A stretch of DNA of 64,000 nt from an uncultured Muribaculaceae bacterium (GTDB lineage: Bacteria; Bacteroidota; Bacteroidia; Bacteroidales; Muribaculaceae). This document shows positions 40,624 through 49,980 of the stretch, in pieces. Position numbers and translations under genes: made by a program. The notes beneath the pieces are model-generated. The model saw nothing but the letters and a program-made list of their open reading frames with translations. It searched no databases and was not told the origin of the DNA. The stretch is from contig CAJUKZ010000007.1 in assembly GCA_910586995.1 (NCBI GenBank), positions 1 to 64,000 on the forward strand. Direction: 5' to 3'. Numbering within the stretch: the first letter of the stretch is position 1; every line of letters starts with the position of its first letter.

Positions 40624-41607
40624 TCACCGCTTGCTCAAAACCTCTTTAAGCCGGCTTGCCCGGCTTGAAGTGGTGTGCTTGCGCAGGTATTGCCTGCGCA
40701 AGTCAGGATCATCACCTTTTTCGAGAGCCGAGTCTATCGCGCTCTCGAAAGAGCTGAATCCTGAAACTGAAGAACCGAAACGGTGAAGTTCAAAGTATCT
40801 GGAATCTGAATTGTCGAGATACCGCGGCACAACAGCACATCCGCAAGCTATAGCCTCAAGCAATTTAGGCACAACCTCGCTGAAAGTCACCGCATCATCA
40901 GGCCTGTCGTTCTCGGCTGTTCCGGGTCCACAATAAAGCGCTACCCTCGTATTGCGCAGCATGTCGATATATTCCTTCCTGGATTGTGTTTTGCCAGCAA
41001 GGCTTCCATCAGTATTGTAGAACAGCATCTTGCCATGACGTTTACGTCTTCTCAGCAGTTTGGATTCCGGATGGCGTTGGGAATAGCATGATATATAATC
41101 GTCATATAGTTGGGAAGAACGGCCTACGAGAATGACATCATATTCCCTGTCTTCAAACGGTGTGCATTCTGCATTATTTTCGATATACTTATCAGGAATG
41201 GAAATGGCGAGATGATGGAATCTTTGCGGTGATGCTCCCTTGTCAATAAGATAGTCATGGACCTGCTTGCTCGCCACAAATACAAGGCTCGCATCATCCA
41301 CGTAGCGCATGAATGCGTCAAATTCAGAGTCAGGCAGATTATACCTTATTATATAAAGTATCGCTCCACGTCCATAATCTTTAAGCCCATGTGTTTTGGC
41401 CTGAGGCTCAATGTACAGATTACGTCCAAAGTCCGATTCACCCTTGAAAAAAGGACGAAACAGACGGCGCAAGGCATGTTTAAGTTTGGAGTCGCATACG
41501 ACCCTCACACCCAGGGCCTCAGCAAACGCATCTTCCCATTCATATATAATCTGCATCCGCGATGAGTCGTTTATGCGCCTCAGCGAACATACCTTGTCTA
41601 TTCTCAT
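40624..41607 (-). CDS. Glycosyltransferase-like protein (GT1-type C-terminal domain)
   Basis: 327 aa from ATG 41607 (MRIDKVCSLRRIND); an in-frame start at 41706 would add a hydrophobic leader and remains possible. The C-terminal half has a GT-B pattern: EYDVILVGRSS, then PKLLEAIACGCAVVPRYLDNSDSRYF, as in sugar-donor-binding domains of glycosyl transferases. Acceptor and donor are unknown. Divergent from the ion channel gene. Confidence 0.7.
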   Translation of the reverse strand: MRIDKVCSLRRINDSSRMQIIYEWEDAFAEALGVRVVCDSKLKHALRRLFRPFFKGESDFGRNLYIEPQAKTHGLKDYGRGAILYIIRYNLPDSEFDAFMRYVDDASLVFVASKQVHDYLIDKGASPQRFHHLAISIPDKYIENNAECTPFEDREYDVILVGRSSQLYDDYISCYSQRHPESKLLRRRKRHGKMLFYNTDGSLAGKTQSRKEYIDMLRNTRVALYCGPGTAENDRPDDAVTFSEVVPKLLEAIACGCAVVPRYLDNSDSRYFELHRFGSSVSGFSSFESAIDSALEKGDDPDLRRQYLRKHTTSSRASRLKEVLSKR

Positions 41608-41741
41608 AATCAGATTAATAATTTTTCTTATAAAAACAGTTGCAGAATTAACAATCAGAATAAAGCCAAAGTTCGGTAAGCACACTTGAACAATACGTTT
41701 TTTCACAGCGTTAGATTAATAAAATTTTATTAATACAAGAC

Positions 41742-42491
41742 ATGAACGCTATAACCACAACCCTATCACGGCATTCAAGGCCACGAACGTTTATCGAGGA
41801 TTCGATGAACTTCATAGTTCTTGTTTTGTCTGTCCTGCTTATTGTATGGATATCGATCGACACATTCAACAGGGTTAATTTTTTGGAGAACAAAAGCTAT
41901 ATGACGTTCCAGCTTTGGGTATGCGTCATATTCATCCTGGATTTCTTCATCGAACTGCATTACAGCAATGACAAATGGAGATATTTCAGACACCGTATCG
42001 TGTTCCTGCTTCTATCAATTCCGTATCTCAACATCATAAACCTTATGGATATACCGATGACGGCGGATGCTCTTTATTTCGTACGTTTCATTCCATTGGC
42101 CCGTGGTGCATTGGCTCTATCCATTGTCATAAGCTATCTATCGTCCAATGCTGTTACAAGCCTGTTCATGTCCTATCTGTCTATAATGATACTCGTCGGA
42201 TACTTCTGCTCGTTGATATTTTATCAGCGGGAAGCCGGAGTAAACCCTCAGGTCGATTCTTATTGGACAGCCTTGTGGTGGTCGGCAATGAACATGTCAA
42301 CAGTCGGCTGCAACATTTCTCCGGTCACAGCATCCGGCAAGATTGTCGCTGTTGTGCTCCCAGTGTCAGGAATGATTATATTTCCATTATTCACCGTCTA
42401 CCTCACAGACTATGTGACCCGCGCTGTGACTAAAGCCAAGAAACAAAGTCCGGTTCAGGACATCAGCGGAAATGATGGACAACAAAGTTAA
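41742..42491 (+). CDS. Ion channel of the 6-TM potassium-channel family
   Basis: 249 aa with five to six membrane helices. The pore region WTALWWSAMNMSTVGCNISPVT is followed by the last helix (IVAVVLPVSGMIIFPLF). The K+ selectivity filter TVGYG is replaced by TVGCN, so ion selectivity is uncertain; similar changes occur in Bacteroidales homologues. Downstream genes fur and gpmA are within 15 nt each, suggesting one operon. Confidence 0.85.
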   Translation: MNAITTTLSRHSRPRTFIEDSMNFIVLVLSVLLIVWISIDTFNRVNFLENKSYMTFQLWVCVIFILDFFIELHYSNDKWRYFRHRIVFLLLSIPYLNIINLMDIPMTADALYFVRFIPLARGALALSIVISYLSSNAVTSLFMSYLSIMILVGYFCSLIFYQREAGVNPQVDSYWTALWWSAMNMSTVGCNISPVTASGKIVAVVLPVSGMIIFPLFTVYLTDYVTRAVTKAKKQSPVQDISGNDGQQS

Positions 42492-42494
42492 AAC

Positions 42495-42929
42495 ATGCAG
42501 ACTATGGAAATAAGTAGAGAAGAAACCTTATTGAACAAAAAAGGCGTCCGGGCAACAGCAAACCGGATACTCGTACTCCGCACATTACTCTCATCTGAAT
42601 ATCCCATGAGCCTTTCAGGACTGGAGGCAAAATTGGAAACTCTCGACAAATCAAGCATATTCAGAGTTCTGACCCTCTTTCTTGAACATGGCATAGTGCA
42701 TGCCATCGAAGATGGAAGCGGATCTTTGAAGTATGAAATATGCAGCAGTGATGGAGAATGTTCGATTTCGGACATGCACGTACATTTCCACTGCGACTCC
42801 TGCCACCGGACATATTGTTTCGAAGACACAAATATACCTCTTGTCAATCTACCGGAGGGATTTGCACCCCACTCCATCAATTATATGATAAAGGGAGAAT
42901 GCCCTGAATGCAGGGAAAAACACACCTAA
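42495..42929 (+). CDS. Fur-family transcriptional regulator
   Basis: 144 aa. Winged-helix DNA-binding half (VRATANRILVLRTLL...KSSIFRVLTLFLEHGIV) and a dimerisation half with metal ligands: HVHFHCDSCHRTYC and the C-terminal GECPECREKH, two Cys-X2-Cys pairs of a structural zinc site. Could be Fur, Zur or PerR; the sequence alone does not decide. Starts 3 nt after the channel gene. Confidence 0.88.
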   Translation: MQTMEISREETLLNKKGVRATANRILVLRTLLSSEYPMSLSGLEAKLETLDKSSIFRVLTLFLEHGIVHAIEDGSGSLKYEICSSDGECSISDMHVHFHCDSCHRTYCFEDTNIPLVNLPEGFAPHSINYMIKGECPECREKHT

Positions 42930-42941
42930 CAATTGATAAAT

Positions 42942-43685
42942 ATGAAACGTATAGTATTGCTGCGTCATGGCGAAAGCCTATGGAACAAGGAGAATAGATT
43001 CACCGGATGGACCGACGTCGATCTTACCGAGAAAGGGACTGAGGAAGCCGCACAAGCCGGGAATCTTATGAAATCAGAAGGATTGAATTTCGACAAAGCT
43101 TACACGTCCTGTCTAAAGCGCGCAGTAAAGACACTTGATACAGTTCTCGACCATATGGATCAAGATTGGATTCCGGTGACTAAAAGTTGGCGGCTGAATG
43201 AAAAACATTACGGCTTCCTGCAAGGCCTTAACAAAAAGGAAACAGCCTTGAAATACGGTGATGCCCAAGTTCAGATATGGCGCAGAAGCTACGATGTAGC
43301 ACCCGCACCCGTAGCGGAAGATGATCCTCGCAACCCTCGTCTCGACCCCAGATATTCAAAAGTGCCGGTACAGGATCTACCGCTCACAGAATCGCTTAAA
43401 GATACCGAGGCCCGTACTATGCCATACTGGAACTGTGAGATCCTGCCATCCTTAGCCGAATGCGACACAATCCTTGTTGTGGCCCACGGAAACAGTCTGC
43501 GCAGCATAATTAAAAATTTGAAGAACATATCTGACGATGAGATCGCCGATCTAAATCTCCCCACCGCCACTCCGTGGGTATTTGAATTCGACGATGCAAT
43601 GACATACCTGAGCGATCATCTTATCGGTGATAGCGAGGATATAAAACGCAAGATGGCCTCTGTGGCAGATCAGGGAAAATCCTGA
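42942..43685 (+). CDS. gpmA: 2,3-bisphosphoglycerate-dependent phosphoglycerate mutase
   Basis: 247 aa from ATG 42942. The phosphohistidine motif LLRHGESLWN, followed by NRFTGWTDVDLTEKG, and the second His in VVAHGNSLRSIIK are all present. Interconverts 3- and 2-phosphoglycerate in glycolysis. Full length. Third gene of the channel-fur-gpmA run. Confidence 0.96.
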   Translation: MKRIVLLRHGESLWNKENRFTGWTDVDLTEKGTEEAAQAGNLMKSEGLNFDKAYTSCLKRAVKTLDTVLDHMDQDWIPVTKSWRLNEKHYGFLQGLNKKETALKYGDAQVQIWRRSYDVAPAPVAEDDPRNPRLDPRYSKVPVQDLPLTESLKDTEARTMPYWNCEILPSLAECDTILVVAHGNSLRSIIKNLKNISDDEIADLNLPTATPWVFEFDDAMTYLSDHLIGDSEDIKRKMASVADQGKS

Positions 43686-43793
43686 TGAAGCCCGCGATCA
43701 TAATAAAATTTCCGGTGTTTTTCACAAGAAACCCCGAAGACTTCAATAAATTCACGTGAATTGTGTAATTTTGCATATAAAAAACAATTCATT

Positions 43794-43985
43794 ATGAATG
43801 ACCCTTTCGACAGTCTGCCCAAAGATCCGGCAATACTGATGAGCTATATCAATACAAAACTGCGCGACGACTACCCTTCGCTCGAAGCCTTGTGCGACGA
43901 TCTGCACATAGATCCCGACAGACTGACAGAGACCCTACAGGCTGCCGGCTTTGAATATGACAGCAGCAAAAACCGTGTGTGGTAA
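43794..43985 (+). CDS. DUF4250 family small protein
   Basis: 63 aa starting MNDPFDSLPKDPAILMSYINTKLRDDYPS, a strongly conserved small protein of Bacteroidetes and Firmicutes with unknown function. Its 3' end overlaps the helicase start by about 29 nt. TAATTTTG at 43766-43773 may be its -7 box. Confidence 0.9.
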   Translation: MNDPFDSLPKDPAILMSYINTKLRDDYPSLEALCDDLHIDPDRLTETLQAAGFEYDSSKNRVW

Positions 43986-46269
43986 TATTGATTGGAATTC
44001 TATTCATTACCGAATCTTGGAAAAATATCTCGAAGGACTCAACCCCGAGCAACTCGCAGCAGTGACATATCTCGATGGTCCCGAACTGGTAATAGCCGGT
44101 GCTGGATCAGGAAAGACACGTGTGCTCACCCATAAGGTTATGCACTTGCTCGCCAAGGGATATGAGCCGTGGAGAATACTTGCTCTCACTTTCACCAACA
44201 AAGCTTCACGCGAGATGCGCGAGAGAATCCGAAGCCTTGTTGGCGACGCGCCTGCATCTAAAATATGGATGGGGACATTCCATAGCATATTCAGCAGGCT
44301 ACTCAGGCAACATGCCGACCGCATCGGATACAGAAGCAGCTTCACCATATATGACACCAACGACTCCCGGTCGCTTATCAAAATTATAGTCAAGGACATG
44401 GGGCTCGACGAGAAGGTATATAAACCGGCCATAATCCAGTCGGAGATCTCAAGAGCCAAAAACATGCTTGTGTCACCTGAAGCCTATGCCCTTTCTCCAG
44501 ATATTATGGAAGCAGACCGACGCGCACGGCGTGGACGCACCGCCGAGATCTACCGGGCATACCGCGATCGATGCATAGTATCGTCGGCTATGGATTTCGA
44601 TGATCTGCTGTACTATACCGAACGCCTGTTGCGAGAAAATCAGGATATTCTGCACCACTATCAGGAATATTTCAGATACGTACTTGTAGACGAATATCAG
44701 GATACTAATTTCGCCCAGCATCAGATAATACAACTGCTAACGCGCGAGAATAATGCGCTTTGTGTTGTAGGAGATGACGCCCAGAGCATATATTCTTTCC
44801 GTGGAGCGAACATACGCAACATTCTGGATCTGAAACAACATTATCCGGATCTCGCTACATTCAAACTCGAACGGAATTACAGATCGACACAAAACATAAC
44901 AGAAGCCGCCAACAGGCTCATTGCTGCCAACAGGTATCAGATACCCAAAAAGGTATTTTCCGAAAACGAACCCGGAACACCGGTAGAAGTGATGCCATCG
45001 TACAGCGACTATGAGGAAAGTTTCCTCATAGCCAACCGCATACAGCAACTGAAAATGCGTACGTCCGACAGTTACGAAAACACTGCCGTACTTTACCGTA
45101 CCAATGCACAAAGCCGCATATTGGAAGAATCGCTGCGCAAGCGCAACATACCATACAGGATATACGGTGGACTGTCGTTCTATCAGCGAAAGGAGGTAAA
45201 AGACGCAATATCATATTTCCGGTTATCTGTAAATCCCAACGATGATGAAGCTCTGCGGCGCATCATCAACACACCTGCCCGCGGAATAGGCGACACTACT
45301 CTCGCCAAGGTTACACGCGCTGCAATGGATTCAAAGGCTTCACTGTGGGATGTTATTTCCGATCCGGACCGCTTCAGTCTTCCGGTAAACTCGGCTACAC
45401 TGCGGAAACTCTCGGCATTTGCCGACCTTATGACTTCCTTCCATAGCAAAGCTGCAGATGAATCCATTCCGGCTGATGAGATAGCCAGAGATATAATCGG
45501 ACGGACAGGGCTTATTTCATCGCTGATCCACGAGAATACACCTGAAAGCGTATCGCGCAGGGAAAACCTGATTGAAGTTCTAAATGGCGTGTCTGAATTC
45601 GTTGCATCAAAAATGGAGGAGGGCGACAGTACCCACATACATCTTACCGATTTCCTTGCAGAAATATCACTTGCCACCGATCAGGACAGCATCGATGATC
45701 CTGATACCGAAAAGATCACATTAATGACTGCCCACGCAGCCAAAGGGCTTGAATTCAACAATGTATTTGTTGTCGGTGTCGAGGAAGACCTTTTCCCTTC
45801 GGCTCTAAGCCAGGATTCACCTCAACAAATCGAGGAGGAACGCCGCCTGCTTTATGTAGCTATCACCAGAGCCAGAAAGTTCTGCATGCTCAGTTATGCC
45901 AAGAGCAGATTCAGAAACGGACAGACTTGCGCATGCAGGCCATCACGCTTTTTGGCAGACATGGGGCTTACTCCAAATTCAAAAGCAATACATGACGCCA
46001 CCGGACAATTCCATCCGCAACCATTGCCTGACAGACGCACTCCTGTAAGACCTGAAACACCGCGCAGTATCACTCCGAAGATCTACTCAACACATAGCGC
46101 ATCCTCGCTTACTCCCGGAATGCATATCCGCCACGAAAGGTTTGGCGAAGGCCGTATAGAATCGGTAGATCCCGATAATACCTCCGGCGCTCGTATTGTA
46201 GTGAACTTCGACAATTCGCCTCAGAAAACCTTGTTACTTGCCTACGCTAAATTTGAAATAATAGAATGA
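43957..46269 (+). CDS. UvrD/PcrA-type superfamily 1 DNA helicase
   Basis: 770 aa from ATG 43957 inside the end of the DUF4250 gene. Walker A AGAGSGKTRVLTHK, motif II VDEYQDTN, motif III DDAQSIYSFRGA, motif IV NYRSTQNI, motif V TAHAAKGLEFNNVFV and motif VI LYVAITRARK are all seen, plus a C-terminal Tudor-like segment (MHIRHERFGEGRIESV). 3'-5' helicase for repair and replication restart. Coupled by a 4-nt overlap to nspC. Confidence 0.95.
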   Translation: MTAAKTVCGNIDWNSIHYRILEKYLEGLNPEQLAAVTYLDGPELVIAGAGSGKTRVLTHKVMHLLAKGYEPWRILALTFTNKASREMRERIRSLVGDAPASKIWMGTFHSIFSRLLRQHADRIGYRSSFTIYDTNDSRSLIKIIVKDMGLDEKVYKPAIIQSEISRAKNMLVSPEAYALSPDIMEADRRARRGRTAEIYRAYRDRCIVSSAMDFDDLLYYTERLLRENQDILHHYQEYFRYVLVDEYQDTNFAQHQIIQLLTRENNALCVVGDDAQSIYSFRGANIRNILDLKQHYPDLATFKLERNYRSTQNITEAANRLIAANRYQIPKKVFSENEPGTPVEVMPSYSDYEESFLIANRIQQLKMRTSDSYENTAVLYRTNAQSRILEESLRKRNIPYRIYGGLSFYQRKEVKDAISYFRLSVNPNDDEALRRIINTPARGIGDTTLAKVTRAAMDSKASLWDVISDPDRFSLPVNSATLRKLSAFADLMTSFHSKAADESIPADEIARDIIGRTGLISSLIHENTPESVSRRENLIEVLNGVSEFVASKMEEGDSTHIHLTDFLAEISLATDQDSIDDPDTEKITLMTAHAAKGLEFNNVFVVGVEEDLFPSALSQDSPQQIEEERRLLYVAITRARKFCMLSYAKSRFRNGQTCACRPSRFLADMGLTPNSKAIHDATGQFHPQPLPDRRTPVRPETPRSITPKIYSTHSASSLTPGMHIRHERFGEGRIESVDPDNTSGARIVVNFDNSPQKTLLLAYAKFEIIE

Positions 46270-47405
46270 TGGAGACTCCATACTACATTATATACGAAGA
46301 CCGTATACGAAAAAATCTCGAACTCATAACCGATGTAGCCTCACGCGCCGGCGTGAAAATCATAATGGCATTCAAAGCCAATGCATTATGGAAGACTTTC
46401 GGTATCGTCCGCGAGTATGTATGCGACTCAACGGCAAGTTCCGTCAACGAGATGCTGCTGGGAAATGAATTCCTCGGAGGAGAGGTCCACACCTACTGTC
46501 CCGCATATACAGAGCACACAATCGGTGAATATCTGAAAGGCTCGACCCACATCACGTTCAACTCCATAAGTCAATGGCAAAGGTTCAAACCCTTTGTAGA
46601 CTCGTACAACAGTCTTGACACAGGCAAACGTGTATCTCCCGGACTGCGAGTCAATCCACATTGCTCCGTCATCGAAACCGATATATATAACCCTGCACTC
46701 CCGGGATCACGCTTCGGTGTGAGTGCCTCGGACATAGGTCCGGCAATTCCCGAAGGGATAGAAGGTCTGCACTTCCATGCCCTGTGTGAATCTTCAAGCT
46801 ACGATCTGGCAAAAGTGCTTGACGCATTCGAGCAACAGTTCGGGCATCTTTTGCCTCAGGTCAAATGGATAAACATGGGTGGTGGACACCTTATGACACG
46901 CGAAGGCTACGACACAAACCACCTCGTAGAGCTTCTGCGCGGATTCCGCAATCGCTATCCGTGGCTTGAAGTAATACTTGAGCCTGGCAGCGCATTTATG
47001 TGGAGGACAGGAGATCTTGTGACATCTGTTGTTGATGTTGTTGAGAACGACGGAATATCTACAGCCATTGTCGACGTTTCATTTGCCTGCCACATGCCCG
47101 ACACATTGGAGATGCCTTATATGCCTGTGATTTCCGAGTCTGTGGACGAAAGCGAAGGCAACCACCGCTACAGACTTGGTGGTAATTCATGCCTCAGCGG
47201 AGACTACAAAGGATTCTGGACATTTTCAGCACCTCTGAATATAGGAGACAGACTTACACTTGAGGATATGAACCACTACACCACGGTAAAGACAACCATG
47301 TTCAACGGTATACAGCATCCGGCTATAGTTCTGCGTCACTCAAATGGATCAGAGTCTGTGCTACGCTCATATAACTACGAAGATTATAAAAACCGCATGT
47401 GCTGA
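46266..47405 (+). CDS. nspC: Carboxynorspermidine decarboxylase
   Basis: 379 aa PLP-dependent fold III decarboxylase. MAFKANALWKTF carries the PLP lysine; GLRVNPHCSV, LHFHALCES, NMGGGHLMTREGYD and the C-terminal FNGIQHP segment match NspC. It makes spermidine or norspermidine from the carboxy precursors. The partner dehydrogenase is not in this window. ATGA overlap with the helicase gene. Confidence 0.93.
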   Translation: MMETPYYIIYEDRIRKNLELITDVASRAGVKIIMAFKANALWKTFGIVREYVCDSTASSVNEMLLGNEFLGGEVHTYCPAYTEHTIGEYLKGSTHITFNSISQWQRFKPFVDSYNSLDTGKRVSPGLRVNPHCSVIETDIYNPALPGSRFGVSASDIGPAIPEGIEGLHFHALCESSSYDLAKVLDAFEQQFGHLLPQVKWINMGGGHLMTREGYDTNHLVELLRGFRNRYPWLEVILEPGSAFMWRTGDLVTSVVDVVENDGISTAIVDVSFACHMPDTLEMPYMPVISESVDESEGNHRYRLGGNSCLSGDYKGFWTFSAPLNIGDRLTLEDMNHYTTVKTTMFNGIQHPAIVLRHSNGSESVLRSYNYEDYKNRMC

Positions 47406-47449
47406 TATACAAGCGTTTTACGCAAGTTCGATAAAGTACTGCTTTCACA

Positions 47450-48469
47450 ATGTCTATTATGAATGATCCGCGTTTCTCAGTCATAGTACCAGTATATAAC
47501 CGTATAAGCGAAGTCCACGACCTGCTGGAAAGTCTATCGGAACAGACACTCAAATGCTTCGAAGTAATCATAGTAGAGGACGGATCAACCGAACCTTGCC
47601 GCGAAATTGCAAAAAGCCATGCAATCACAGGATTGCCGGTTAAGTACTTCTATAAAGAGAATGAAGGCCGGTCGATAGCACGCAACTACGGAATCGAGCG
47701 GTCGTCCGGACAATGGCTTATATTCTTCGACAGCGACTGTGTAATTCCACCTGACTACTTCGCCATACTTTCCCGCGAACTTGATGCCAACCCGGAGTTA
47801 CAGTGCTTCGGCGGTCCTGATGCTGCACATGAATCATTCTCCACAACCCAGAAAGCAATAAATTACTCCATGACTTCTTTCCTTACAACAGGAGGCATAC
47901 GCGGTGGTAAAGTAAGTCTGGAAAAATTCACCCCGCGAACTTTCAACATGGGATTCTCGCGTGAGGTATACGAGCGGGTCGGTGGCTTCCGGGAGATGTT
48001 TTCCGAGGATATAGACATGAGCACACGTATCCGTCAGGCCGGATTCAGCATAGGTCTTGTCAGACCGGCATTCGTATATCACAAGCGGCGTGTCGACATG
48101 CGTAAATTCATGCGTCAGGTATATGTATTCGGCATGTCGCGCATCACTCTGAAGCTTCTTTATCCAGACTCGCTCAAGGCCGTGCATCTGTTGCCATCAG
48201 CATTCGTCGTCGGAAGCCTTATACTGATAATTCTCGGAATCTTTGTCTCGTGGTTATGGCTCTTGCCTCTGGCCGCCTACCTTCTGGCTATATTCATTAC
48301 CGCATTGATCTCGACACGCTCGCTGATAATAGCAGCCAAAGCTGTCCCTGCAAGTATAATACAACTCGGAGGCTACGGGTGCGGATTCATCAAGGCATTC
48401 ATCAAAAATATAGTTCTTCGCCGAGGTCGCAATATAGCCGACGAGATCGAAATACGCAAAGGGAAATAG
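47450..48469 (+). CDS. Family 2 glycosyltransferase, membrane-anchored
   Basis: 339 aa. GT-A fold with FSVIVPVYNRISEVHDLLESL, VEDGST and FFDSDC (DXD motif), an ED motif in FSEDIDMSTRIRQAG, and two C-terminal membrane helices (about 245-290). Transfers a sugar from a nucleotide donor; the acceptor is unknown. A second possible start is ATG 47459. Followed by the acyltransferase gene on the same strand. Confidence 0.88.
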   Translation: MSIMNDPRFSVIVPVYNRISEVHDLLESLSEQTLKCFEVIIVEDGSTEPCREIAKSHAITGLPVKYFYKENEGRSIARNYGIERSSGQWLIFFDSDCVIPPDYFAILSRELDANPELQCFGGPDAAHESFSTTQKAINYSMTSFLTTGGIRGGKVSLEKFTPRTFNMGFSREVYERVGGFREMFSEDIDMSTRIRQAGFSIGLVRPAFVYHKRRVDMRKFMRQVYVFGMSRITLKLLYPDSLKAVHLLPSAFVVGSLILIILGIFVSWLWLLPLAAYLLAIFITALISTRSLIIAAKAVPASIIQLGGYGCGFIKAFIKNIVLRRGRNIADEIEIRKGK

Positions 48470-48506
48470 TTATAAGCCAATCATTTTCACTTAAATATAA
48501 CAAATC

Positions 48507-49232
48507 ATGATACTCTATCGCATTTATCAGTTCATATTCATGCTGCCTATGGTGCTGGTGCTTACCATACTGACCTCCCTGGTCACAATCATAGGATGCG
48601 TACTTGGCGGAGGTCGCATTTTCAGCTATTATCCTGCTAAAATATGGGCAAAGCTGTTCTGCTGGCTCACATTAGTCAGAGTCACCGTACGCGGGCGTGA
48701 AAACATCAACCGCAAGACAAGCTATGTTTTTGTCGCCAACCATCAGGGGGCATATGATATTTTCGCCATATATGGTTTTTTAGGCCATAATTTCAAATGG
48801 ATGATGAAAAAAGGCCTCGAGCGTATTCCTCTCGTCGGCTATGCCTGCCGCAAGGCCGGACATATTTTTGTCGACAATTCATCGCAGGCAGCCGTGCGCC
48901 GTACGATGCAAGATGCTGAAAGCAGACTTAAAGATGGAATGTCAGTGGTCGTTTTTCCTGAAGGATCGCGCACACTTGACGGCAAAATGCATACTTTCAA
49001 ACGTGGGGCATATCAGCTTGCGATGGAGTTCAGTCTGCCGGTAGTGCCGATTACAATCGACGGCGCTTATGAGGTGCTTCCCCGCCGCGGTGCTAAATTA
49101 CCAAGACCAGGACATATCATCCTTACGATACACGAACCCATACATGCTCCGGCCGAAGGCCACGACCTGCATTCGCTTATGGACAAAAGCTACAACGCCA
49201 TACATTCGGCCCTACCTGAAAGACATAAATGA
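48507..49232 (+). CDS. plsC: 1-acyl-sn-glycerol-3-phosphate acyltransferase
   Basis: 241 aa. N-terminal membrane helix, catalytic NHQGAYD (HX4D), RIPLVGYACRKAGHIFVDN, FPEGSRTLDGK and PITIDGAYEVLP are the PlsC blocks in order. Makes phosphatidic acid for phospholipid synthesis. Overlaps ispD by 4 nt. Confidence 0.92.
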   Translation: MILYRIYQFIFMLPMVLVLTILTSLVTIIGCVLGGGRIFSYYPAKIWAKLFCWLTLVRVTVRGRENINRKTSYVFVANHQGAYDIFAIYGFLGHNFKWMMKKGLERIPLVGYACRKAGHIFVDNSSQAAVRRTMQDAESRLKDGMSVVVFPEGSRTLDGKMHTFKRGAYQLAMEFSLPVVPITIDGAYEVLPRRGAKLPRPGHIILTIHEPIHAPAEGHDLHSLMDKSYNAIHSALPERHK

Positions 49233-49918
49233 GACCTCAATATTTCATAATAGTGGCGGCTGGAAGCGGCAGGAGATTCGGTTCTGAACTTCCTAAGCAA
49301 TTTTGCCTGCTCGAAGGTAAACCGGTGTTGATGCACACCGTCTCAAGACTTCATGAGGCTATTCCCGAGGCCAAGATAATGATAGTGCTGCATCCTGACT
49401 ACGAGGAGTATTGGGCCGGAGTATGTTCCGACATGGGTTTTACAATTCCTCATACGGTCGTTCACGGAGGAGCTACACGATCCGATTCCGTACGTAATGC
49501 ACTGAAGCAGATACATACAGAGGACAACAGTTTTGTGTACGTACACGACGGAGCGCGCCCTCTCACATCCAGGGATACCATACAAAATGTAGCTGAAGCC
49601 TTGCAATCCGGACACAAAGCTGCTGTTCCGGCCATCCAGCCCACCGACTCCATGAGAGAATTATGCGGCAATAAATCCATTCCGGTGGACCGCAGCAAAT
49701 ATCTGGCAGTACAGACACCGCAGGGATTCGACAGCAATATACTTATGCAGGCATATAACGCCGATGATGCAGCGACTGACGATGCTTCACTCGTTCAAAA
49801 TATATTCCCTGATATTGATATTGCCATTGTACCGGGATCCCCTTACAACATCAAGATCACAAACCCGATGGATATAGCAATCGCCGAATCCATATTGAGG
49901 CAAACATTAAACGAATAG
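49229..49918 (+). CDS. ispD: 2-C-methyl-D-erythritol 4-phosphate cytidylyltransferase
   Basis: 229 aa MEP-pathway enzyme. VAAGSGRRFGSELPKQF is the CTP-binding motif; VHDGARPL and the TDDASLVQ segment are also family motifs. The stop at 49916-49918 falls inside the conserved-looking reading frame of RecG, which continues upstream of its first GTG. Confidence 0.95.
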   Translation: MRPQYFIIVAAGSGRRFGSELPKQFCLLEGKPVLMHTVSRLHEAIPEAKIMIVLHPDYEEYWAGVCSDMGFTIPHTVVHGGATRSDSVRNALKQIHTEDNSFVYVHDGARPLTSRDTIQNVAEALQSGHKAAVPAIQPTDSMRELCGNKSIPVDRSKYLAVQTPQGFDSNILMQAYNADDAATDDASLVQNIFPDIDIAIVPGSPYNIKITNPMDIAIAESILRQTLNE

Positions 49919-49980
49919 CTATCAATCTACGCAGCAATCATATAAAATTCCTGAAAGGCATCGGCCCTACCCGCGCCGAT

